Assembly (NCBI GenBank): GCA_963669155.1
Contig: OZ022597.1
Span: 6,725,630 to 6,789,629, forward strand
From: Arbacia lixula
Taxonomy: Eukaryota > Echinodermata > Echinoidea > Arbacioida > Arbaciidae
Length of the DNA: 64,000 bases
Reading direction: 5' to 3'
Shown: in pieces, positions 60,901-64,000 of the stretch
How positions within the stretch are numbered: the stretch's first letter is position 1
Layout of the letters: every line of letters starts with the position of its first letter
The notes under the pieces: generated by a model
Told to the model about the DNA's origin: nothing
Seen by the model: only the letters and a program-made list of their open reading frames with translations
The model's database searches: none
Program-made: the position numbers and the translations under genes

Positions 60901-63173
60901 AATATCCCAATGGGTACGATAATGTTGCAGGGATCTCAGTCAGATTTCCAAAAGATGTTTTTGTTTTTATAAACTGGGTAATATTTAAGCCAGTATATTA
61001 TGTTGCATATGTAGTTAATTTGTTTGGGGAAGCATTCGCTTTAAATCGCCTCGCCGATATCAAGAGTAAGATGAAATCAACATGGTGGTTCGTGGGTATC
61101 AGACCAGAAAATTACATTTGTGTTTGTTCAGAATGTGAATATTTCGAAGGATAAAATCAGTGTTCATACGTTACCTTTAAGGGAAGGGTATATTCTCTAC
61201 AAGGCAGGATACTACCCAGTCAAACATGTCTTTGTTTTGCCTGGAGATGGAAACCCTTAAATCATCAAATTATTCACAATAGTGACATGGGTGCATACGT
61301 GGAAAACTATTTTCTTTGTAATCCGGACGGGATATTCCTTAAAGTGTGTAGGAAAAGAGGGATTCGTCAGTTTAGATTCCTACCTTTTATGTTATAAATG
61401 CAGCATAATACCACGGAAAAGAAGGTCTCGAGAATCAAGCTTACAATACGCAAATGAACCGCAGACATTATTTTGTCCGGTTAGATTTTTTAGAGGAAAT
61501 TCCGTGGGCATGTGAGGGAAAAAAATAAAAGCATACTTACCATCAGATGTTTCTTGATTGCTAAGATCGACTCCACTACATGCAGAATTTTAATAAGTAA
61601 CATGCTTAACCTCATTTTCCATGTTTTATTCTACTGCATTCTGTTCAAAATTACAAAAAAAAAAAGAGCTATATGAGCCATGTAAAGATAATTGTATTTT
61701 GTTGCAAAAAAACAAAACAAAAAAAAACAGGTACCTGAAGAGTTGTATGTACTAGCTACCTTTTCCATAATTGATATCCACCAGAGAAGCGGCGCCCACG
61801 CCATCATTGTGCGCGTAGATGCGCACCAAGAACCTCTCTGATTGGTCAGTGTGCGTGACGTTGTAAACGCCAGTCTGAAGTTCCCATCGAAAATGGCAAA
61901 ATCCCTTGAGCGATGAACGAAAGGAGCTCGCATTCTCCCATCTGGCTCTCGATAGATTAAAGCAATGAGGTAGAAATGTATTATTTGTTCCGTTTAAGAG
62001 CAGCCCGTCTTTGCCGCGTTCCGTAACGATGACATCTGCGTAGAACGTTACTTTCTTCGTGTGTTCGCTTACTACTGTTACTACCGTGCTGCCGTGGTAG
62101 TTACGTACTGGTGGGATTAAAGACATACTTGGGTCCCCGCTTTTGCCTTCGGGAGTACTAGCCATGTATTGGACCACTTGGATTGGTTTATCTGATTTCA
62201 CGATGCATACCTTCCCATTGCCCTCATCTCCAAAGACGTCTAAATATTGTTTATTGTCCAATAATTCATATGATTTGGTCCCACAGTTTACCAAAGCTAC
62301 CCTGGTATTGGGGGAAAACGCTATGGCGCGGATGATCCAGCCGGAAGTTGCATTGTAAAATGGTGGTACAATGTGGACGTGCCCCCAATTTGAGATGGGA
62401 AGAAGCTGTTCCATTATGACACCAAATTGTCCGTCTGTTTTCAGTGGTACGTAAACTCCTGTTGACCCTACTACCACAGATATCGGCTTGTTCGCTTTTA
62501 TGTACGTGCCTGTCATGTCTTTCCCAGGAGCTTTAGTTTGCAAAGTAGCAGTTTCGTTTGCACTTAGAGAAACATTACCGCCAAAGGTAGTTCCATGTAG
62601 CGTACACTCGCTCGTGCAATTAACCGATACAGTGGTATTCTCGTGGATGGCTGTTAGGACGACTTGTACCCTGTGTGTGGTGTTCACGGTTTTATCAGTG
62701 ATGTTAGGTGTAGGTGTATAGCAATCGATGAGGTACTCGGTGCCCAAATAATCGTTGGACAACACAAAGAAAGCTCCGGTTAGGCCGTGTGCATTGGTCA
62801 CAAGCCCGAGCACACTAACTTCTGTGGATGAACGCACCACGATCACATTATCGTCCTCCACTTTGTACAATGCAACCTCGTTTGCGTGAAGACACTCGGG
62901 TTCGGTCTGTTCAGGGCCCCGGTTCGGATCCGACCTAGTACTCTCATTAATTCGCCTCATATTTGGCGACACGAAGATGCAGGATCCTTCTGAGGTCTTC
63001 GGTGTAATCTCGACTGTTTTATGGAAGTGTTCATCATCGAATTTGATTAAGTTAAACGTGTATTGAGTGTTCCGTACAACAGTCTCCACCGGCGCAGAGT
63101 CTTCACAGGTTATGAACAAAAGACAAAATAGAGACAAAAGAGAAAAAAAAACTCCGTGAATAAATGAAAACAA
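26137..63173 (-). CDS. Adhesion GPCR with two IgGFc-binding-type modules, GAIN/GPS and 7TM
   Basis: Gene-level model: 16 coding exons on the minus strand, all GT/AG, phases agreeing from first to last; 4,551 nt, about 1,516 aa. Order: possible signal peptide (1-24), IgGFc-binding-type module A (~25-471), module B (~472-891), a short Thr-rich linker (~892-912), GAIN region (~913-1190) ending in a complete GPS (CxxW, W, C, then CLCNHLTSFAVLL), seven TM helices (~1205-1450), and a 64-residue basic tail. Adhesion GPCRs cleave themselves at the HL/T site, here between Leu1185 and Thr1186, and signal through G proteins using the freed N-end as tethered agonist. IgGFc-binding-type modules are known from mucin-like secreted proteins, so an extracellular recognition role is likely but inferred. 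The start is uncertain because module A may have an upstream exon. The 13-kb intron 4 holds a Harbinger transposon. Confidence 0.85.
26332..26640. repeat. (GA)n microsatellite abutting receptor exon 16
   Basis: Pure GA at 26335-26389 and again around 26540-26615. On the receptor's sense strand it is (CT)n running straight into the 3' splice site, so it serves as the polypyrimidine tract. Confidence 0.9.
27160..27241 (+). repeat. Possible LINE 3' tail
   Basis: TCACCGGGCTAAAAATGAAC followed by TGAACTGAATTT resembles the 3' terminus of L2/CR1-type LINEs. Only the tail remains; the 7TM intron carries it on the antisense strand. Confidence 0.35.
27302..27470 (-). CDS. Receptor exon 15: TM6 and TM7
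   Basis: 169 bp, phase 2 in and 0 out, acceptor ccctcag, donor gtaata. Encodes LVILLPIMGLTWVFGFL (TM6 with the PxxGLTWxFG motif) and FQYLFVIFNSLQGVFIFL (TM7 with NSLQG). Both motifs are diagnostic for adhesion receptors. Confidence 0.95.
27475..27835. repeat. GA-rich microsatellite upstream of receptor exon 15
   Basis: Imperfect GA/GACA repeats with a pure run at about 27629-27670. It starts only a few bases from the exon 15 acceptor and reads CT-rich on the sense strand. Confidence 0.9.
28684..28842 (-). CDS. Receptor exon 14: loop 2 Cys and TM5
   Basis: 159 bp, phase 2 in and out, acceptor gtttcag, donor gtaagt. Encodes the loop-2 Cys (VCFL, where many relatives have CWL), TM5 (FFAIPIAVVIVFNVFVM) and the Lys/Arg-bearing third intracellular loop. 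Confidence 0.9.
30058..30625. repeat. Dispersed element shared with 20.34-21.37 kb (short form)
   Basis: 30,058-30,285 is the reverse complement of 21,090-21,370; 30,440-30,600 matches the inverted-repeat part at 20,460-20,640. The middle ~450 bp of the long form is missing, as expected of an internally deleted transposon. Confidence 0.7.
31011..31472. mobile_element. MITE with CCTAGGTTCTAGGCTG ends, carrying a nested insertion
   Basis: Left AACCTAGGTTCTAGGCTGTG and right CACAGCCTAGTAACTAGGCT are inverted repeats enclosing paired GTTAACAACTATGTCTGG-type subterminal sequence. The copy at 56,762-56,978 has the same structure without the inner 250 bp, so this one was hit by a second element. 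Confidence 0.8.
31148..31399. mobile_element. Nested inverted-repeat element with telomere-like core
   Basis: Ends near TGGTTTATTGCCATTTGG and its inverted form; about 50 bp arms include TCCAATCCCAGTTGGTCC. Flanked on both sides by GTCTG, present once as CCTG in the empty copy at 56.9 kb. The interior holds CCCTAACCCTAACCC (31310-31325). Confidence 0.75.
31568..31735. repeat. GATTCAGCCAG dispersed repeat, copy 2
   Basis: Shares CTGCAGTCGTAAGGGCCT, TTTGATTCAGCCAGTCGC and GATCGTGTCGTCTGC with the 33.55-kb copy, and less closely with the 23.9-kb copy. Confidence 0.6.
31835..31907 (-). CDS. Receptor exon 13: TM4
   Basis: 73 bp, phase 1 in and 2 out, acceptor gttacag, donor gtgagt. Encodes IPIVFVIVLLSVHANDF: TM4 and the start of extracellular loop 2. 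An alternative donor 2 bp away was rejected on phase and consensus. Confidence 0.85.
31925..32215. repeat. GA-rich microsatellite upstream of receptor exon 13
   Basis: GA runs at about 31966-32010 and 32100-32195, beginning 18 bp from the exon 13 acceptor. CT-rich on the sense strand. Confidence 0.9.
33026..33182 (-). CDS. Receptor exon 12: TM3 and start of TM4
   Basis: 157 bp, phase 0 in and 1 out, acceptor catacag, donor gtgagt. Encodes the TM3 Cys, then FAWMSIEGIHLYLLTFVVW, the W-x3-EGxxLY signature of adhesion receptors, then the loop and YYLACAWG. Confidence 0.9.
33553..33702. repeat. GATTCAGCCAG dispersed repeat, copy 3
   Basis: Shares TTGCAGTCGTAAGGGTCT and GGATCGTGTCGTCTGC with copy 2. 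Lies just downstream (sense) of receptor exon 11. Confidence 0.6.
33774..33873 (-). CDS. Receptor exon 11: TM2
   Basis: 100 bp, phase 2 in and 0 out, donor gtaagc. Encodes LILIHGNLALALGLAQLTF; the LIxxNLALAL pattern is the usual TM2 signature. A (TTC)n tract lies about 110 bp upstream on the sense strand. Confidence 0.85.
33985..34300. repeat. (GAA)n microsatellite
   Basis: Pure (GAA)n for roughly 90 bp from about 34000, followed by AAG/GAAA-rich sequence. On the sense strand it is (TTC)n, about 110 bp upstream of exon 11. Poly-Lys, poly-Ser and poly-Phe frames here are artefacts. Confidence 0.9.
34735..34972. repeat. ~70-bp minisatellite, three units
   Basis: Three diverged units share CATGAGAGG, a GGTGTTGA or GGTTTTGA word and AAAATGCCCCAA. 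An overlapping 123-aa frame is just a repeat read-through. Confidence 0.7.
34976..35336. repeat. AGGGAWAGT-family inverted-repeat element, copy 3
   Basis: Ends AAAGGGATAGTTCACCCC and GGTTGAACTATCCCTTT; both flanks read TTAA. Subterminal blocks GTTGGTTTTGATAA and the CACGTGACATCAC word match other copies. It lies 27 bp from receptor exon 10. Confidence 0.8.
35363..35466 (-). CDS. Receptor exon 10: TM1
   Basis: 104 bp, phase 0 in and 2 out, acceptor ccttcag, donor gtaaac. Encodes ILEILTWIGCIFSILSCFLT and a short cytoplasmic turn: TM1 of a family B2 receptor. Confidence 0.85.
36503..36614 (-). CDS. Receptor exon 9: GPS cleavage site and tethered agonist
   Basis: 112 bp, phase 2 in and 0 out, donor gtaagt. 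Encodes WSTSGC, then CLCNHLTSFAVLL: remaining GPS cysteines, the His-Leu/Thr autoproteolysis triad and a canonical tethered-agonist start (TSFAVLL). All key residues are present, so cleavage competence is expected. Confidence 0.9.
37135..37187 (-). CDS. Receptor exon 8: first half of GPS
   Basis: 53 bp, phase 0 in and 2 out, acceptor catgtag, donor gtaaat. Encodes QNVTYENAECNFWDYAA, carrying the first conserved Cys and Trp (CxxW) of the GPS. Confidence 0.8.
37690..38810. other. Intronic stretch of moderate complexity, unclassified
   Basis: Higher-complexity DNA than its surroundings, with symmetric words such as TTTTTCAAAATGGCCGCC and TTTTTTAAAATGGCCCCC about 770 bp apart. Short ORFs occur in several frames but none looks conserved. 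Possibly the body of an old transposon. Confidence 0.3.
39110..39215 (-). CDS. Receptor exon 7: GAIN core
   Basis: 106 bp, phase 2 in and 0 out, acceptor ccttacag, donor gtaagt. Encodes LVGIGLVSNLPLQNF, one NxS site and a beta-rich segment typical of GAIN subdomain B. Confidence 0.75.
40017..40300. repeat. Degenerate CTACTGGTTTC minisatellite
   Basis: More than ten occurrences of ACTGGTTTC or close variants, many within a ~30-bp unit (CAGTAGACTCTACTGGTTTC). It ends about 140 bp from receptor exon 6, in intron 6. Confidence 0.75.
40442..40697 (-). CDS. Receptor exon 6: Ser-rich GAIN segment
   Basis: 256 bp, phase 1 in and 2 out, acceptor attgcag, donor gtacgt. Low-complexity Ser/Met stretch, then IPCEVLKELRAEAAYRVYL, matching the position of strands and loops in the GAIN core. 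The sense strand just downstream is an ACTGGTTTC minisatellite. Confidence 0.75.
41225..41345 (-). CDS. Receptor exon 5: GAIN helix
   Basis: 121 bp, phase 0 in and 1 out, acceptor tttatag, donor gtaatt. Encodes PEQVQRRLEEVMREASSII, an amphipathic helix fitting GAIN subdomain A. It follows the 12.8-kb intron that contains the Harbinger element. Confidence 0.8.
42000..43350. other. Intron DNA, nothing recognised
   Basis: AT-rich intron 4 sequence. A start resembling an inverted-repeat element (AAAGGGGCAACTCACATC at 42155) has no visible partner end. No coding exon seen. Confidence 0.4.
43490..43820. repeat. GA-rich, G-run and (TA)n microsatellite cluster
   Basis: GA/GACA repeats, a G-run at 43570-43581, (TA)n around 43700-43755, pure (GA)n at about 43760-43796, then a second G-run. 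Three frames of low-complexity ORF on the minus strand are spurious. Confidence 0.9.
45244..45528. mobile_element. Foldback element copy 3, internally shortened
   Basis: AGGGCATACTGTATTGG to TATGCCCT, flanked by intact TTAA on both sides (45240-45243 and 45529-45532). 285 bp rather than 366; the left arm lacks a block present on the right. Confidence 0.85.
45728..46115. repeat. GA-rich microsatellite
   Basis: Several (GA)n runs and a long G-run (46077-46090), in receptor intron 4; CT-rich on the receptor's sense strand. Arg/Glu- and Ser/Leu-rich frames are artefacts. Confidence 0.9.
47141..47521 (+). pseudogene. Harbinger transposase, N-terminal fragment
   Basis: 126 codons from ATG, downstream of the left subterminal array. 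The Arg-rich block with WIRPWIGRRRQFG, then LLVELRNED, FKNFMRMQPEMFDELLTRVG and LDPGLKLAL are the standard N-terminal landmarks of PIF/Harbinger nucleases. The frame ends just where the helical segment before the DDE catalytic domain should continue, and no DDE sequence is found in the next 2 kb. The catalytic part is therefore deleted, and this copy cannot transpose by itself. Confidence 0.8.
47709..47940. repeat. TTCGGAATA/TTCGTTATT repeat block
   Basis: Repeated words such as TTCGGAATAGCGAAC and its complement in both orientations over ~230 bp, matching the style of 7641-7792. It lies inside the decayed Harbinger element where the transposase catalytic region is missing. Confidence 0.65.
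48780..49480. repeat. ~190-bp imperfect tandem repeat, AT-rich
   Basis: The words ACAACTTTTCTCAGCTACA, CCATATTCATGTGAAATGGA and GAACTAGATT recur in order near 48950, 49115 and 49275, indicating about two and a half diverged units within the Harbinger element. Confidence 0.6.
51017..51381. mobile_element. Foldback element copy 4, inserted in the MADF exon
   Basis: AGGGCATATACTGTACTGG to the inverted end, flanked by perfect TTAA on both sides (51013-51016 and 51382-51385). Nearly identical to copy 1 in length and arms. It interrupts a Phe-Lys pair of the MADF domain, and removing one TTAA and the element restores reading continuity there. Confidence 0.9.
51762..51950. repeat. 42-bp in-frame minisatellite
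   Basis: Four to five tandem 42-bp units (TCTCAGGGTTCAGGCTGGGC) encode the 14-residue repeat of the MADF protein. Period divisible by three; the best-preserved units are nearly identical. Confidence 0.85.
52840..52990 (-). repeat. tRNA-derived SINE or tRNA-like fragment
   Basis: On the minus strand GGCCTAGCGGTTAAGTC matches a tRNA A box, and ACTTCAAATCC, about 35 bp on, resembles a B box. No cloverleaf with a proper acceptor stem was found, so a SINE head is more likely than a functional tRNA. Confidence 0.5.
53935..54045. repeat. AGGGAWAGT-family fragment, copy 4
   Basis: Contains ACAGTCCACCCTGATATT and AGCACGTGACGTCACAAAAT, the hallmark words of the family, just downstream (sense) of receptor exon 4. 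Ends not resolved. Confidence 0.5.
54110..54319 (-). CDS. Receptor exon 4: start of GAIN region
   Basis: 210 bp, 70 codons, phase 0 both sides, acceptor ctcctag, donor gtaagt. Encodes a charged helical segment (FDRLNDQVPGDF through DDAKSFIN), as expected for GAIN subdomain A. A nearer AG (ttgacag) was rejected because it breaks frame. Confidence 0.8.
55012..55058. repeat. Short inverted repeat with CRE-like word
   Basis: CACTCTGACGTCACTAAC and the near-complement GTGGCGTCAGAGTG flank a ~13-bp loop. Confidence 0.5.
55150..55320 (-). pseudogene. LINE ORF2 C-terminal remnant
   Basis: One minus-strand frame reads PTLWNDLPVHIREA followed by FKTILWTHLF, the usual C-terminal block of CR1/L2-like ORF2 (compare VWNTLPSSIR and FKRQLKSYLF in the 3.7-kb LINE). 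It is short, frameshifted upstream and without an RT. Confidence 0.6.
55405..56150. repeat. ~745-bp foldback with poly-C/poly-G ends
   Basis: Outer arms CCCCCCCCTAAGCAAAATAG and CTATTTTGCTTGGGG are inverted, as are TTTCAAAAGTCACAAGGGT and its partner near 55955. About 230 bp of arm each side. The centre resembles the arm context at 9.28 kb. Confidence 0.75.
56380..56441 (-). CDS. Receptor exon 3: short Thr-rich linker
   Basis: 62 bp, acceptor tttag, donor gtaagt, phase 1 in and 0 out. Encodes a Thr-rich linker with one NxT site (NVTTATTTSN) followed by an acidic end. Confidence 0.75.
56535..56678. repeat. Small palindromic MITE, copy 2
   Basis: ATCATGCACCGCATAGC at the left and GCTGCGTGGTGCATC at the right, with CCGCTTCCGG inner arms meeting near 56605. 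Relative of 25,075-25,212. Confidence 0.7.
56762..56978. mobile_element. MITE with CCTAGGTACTAGGCTG ends, uninterrupted copy
   Basis: About 217 bp with inverted ends and paired GTTAACAACTATG blocks. It is the empty-site counterpart of 31,011-31,472, which carries a nested insertion at the position equal to about 56,901 here. Confidence 0.8.
57272..57642. repeat. AGGGAWAGT-family inverted-repeat element, copy 5
   Basis: Starts AAAGGGATAGTTCATCC after TTTA. The right end reaches TTCAGGGTGAACC and then diverges. Contains GCACGTGACGTCACAAAAT. Confidence 0.75.
58406..59665 (-). CDS. Receptor exon 2: IgGFc-binding-type module B
   Basis: A 1,260-bp exon, acceptor ccctcag, donor gtaagg, phase 1 in and out. 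About 420 residues aligning along their length with exon 1: REYTF near the start, SINCTSAC, SVIVGASRA, WGYIHIIPPF, QYMASS, PSMSLIPPV, YHGST, then SERFLLRYYSHNAGVGAA at the end. One exon, one module, symmetrical phases. Confidence 0.9.
59700..61740. other. Receptor intron 1, nothing recognised
   Basis: AT-rich sequence between the two IgGFc-type exons. Short ORFs on both strands have no splice support or motifs. A CTGGGCCGAGATCAAACTC word near 60785 hints at an old SINE but no A box was found. Confidence 0.45.
61760..63173 (-). CDS. Receptor exon 1: signal peptide and IgGFc-binding-type module A
   Basis: Open frame of 471 codons ending at donor gtagct in phase 1. It starts with Met and a hydrophobic stretch (FFSLLSLFCLLFITC), then a module whose landmarks QYMAST, PSMSLIPPV and YHGST recur in exon 2. 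Many NxS/T sites suggest glycosylation. The hydrophobic start overlaps a pyrimidine tract followed by GAAG at 63104-63101, so the true exon could begin at 63100 in phase 1, with the initiator upstream. Confidence 0.8.
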
Positions 63174-64000
63174 AGCAAGTTATATACAGCTAGTTAATGA
63201 AAATGATTACACTTGTATGAAGTCTTACATATAATTATTTTTATACTGCTGTGTGGCATGCTCTGGTACATTTTTTTTTAATTACTACTGTTTCTGATTA
63301 CTTTAATACGCCACGTGAGTAGTACCTCTGTATTGGTGACTGCTTAGCGGTGTAAATGTGTGTGATCAGGCAATCTGACAGGTTATGCTACGATTGCTTC
63401 GTGCAGAAACTGAACAATGGCATTTATGTAATAATCTGCATTACCAGATTTATGATACAGCCTCCGCTGTTTATTGCGGTTTTCCATGCAATGTAATGTA
63501 AATGAAACAATACCGTGCGTATGCATTAGTATGATTTTTTGTGTACACAGCCTACGGTATGGAGCAAACCGATGAACACAAAAACAAAAACAAAAACAAT
63601 TCAGGCTGAATATGCTAAGTGTGAATCACTTCATTATCAAACTATGCAAATCCCATAGTGCTGTATTTTGCCTGGCGCAGAAAGGGTTAATCGTGGACAT
63701 TGCGCAGAACTATTCAAAAGCAGGGTAAGTTGTTGCATGACTATTCAATTAAAATCATATAGTAGGTGAAATGTGAAAGGATCGATCAACAACTGATGAC
63801 TCCTCGTGTTTGTTGGTTCAGTAACCCCAGCGCCCTAACTCAAAAAGAGTTGCAATGAATAGCAACTTATTGCAACGCACCCTATCACAAAACTATGACT
63901 GCAGTCTTCTGCAAATCAAAACCTATGTATGATTTTGTAATCGATCGTTCGATAGATCCCCATAAGTTTCAATTAATATCAATTGCAAGTTATGATTAAG
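63174..64000. other. Upstream of receptor exon 1, nothing recognised
   Basis: No TATA box, convincing first exon or structured repeat. The receptor promoter may lie beyond the window. Confidence 0.45.

Noticed and set aside
61282..61515. Extra receptor exon in intron 1
   Set aside because: No splice sites in a compatible phase (1-1) and no similarity to the modules.

Overview
This is nuclear DNA of an animal: split genes with GT/AG introns, dense LINE and DNA-transposon debris, and long (GA)n, (GAA)n and (ATC)n microsatellites. The receptor architecture and transposon mix suggest an invertebrate deuterostome, most likely a sea urchin. That assignment is inference; no diagnostic marker was checked.

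Two genes are supported, both on the minus strand. Gene 1 (about 18.15 kb down past base 1215; its 3' end lies off the window) encodes a secretory-pathway EF-hand protein. It was pieced together from a TATA box, a short first coding exon, a signal-peptide exon and EF-hand exons whose splice phases all agree. Gene 2 (63,173 down to 26,137; 16 coding exons, phases consistent throughout, about 1,516 aa) is an adhesion-type G-protein-coupled receptor. It has two tandem IgGFc-binding-type modules, a linker, a GAIN domain with an intact GPS cleavage site and tethered agonist, seven transmembrane helices and a short tail.

Most of the rest is mobile DNA. At 3.4-5.9 kb lies a 5'-truncated L2/CR1-like LINE broken by a 10-bp tandem duplication. 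A 366-bp foldback element family occurs four times (6.1, 25.4, 45.2 and 51.0 kb). One copy has an uninterrupted 'empty site' duplicate 0.4 kb away, which fixes its target site as TTAA. A 5.9-kb PIF/Harbinger-type transposon (46,526-52,467; TTA target duplication) sits inside the receptor's 13-kb intron. It carries a truncated transposase and a MADF/BESS-like DNA-binding gene ruined by two frameshifts and by insertion of one of those foldback elements. Other small inverted-repeat families are scattered throughout, including a 1-kb perfect-looking palindrome at 10.3-11.3 kb and a MITE nested in a MITE at 31.0-31.5 kb.

Layout: 1-18.2 kb, EF-hand gene with LINE and foldbacks in its introns; 18.2-26.1 kb, intergenic DNA with repeats; 26.1-63.2 kb, the receptor gene; 63.2-64 kb, nothing recognised. 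The two genes show no sign of working together. In the receptor's 7TM half, four successive exons are preceded by long pyrimidine microsatellites on the sense strand that run up to, or close to, the 3' splice sites.
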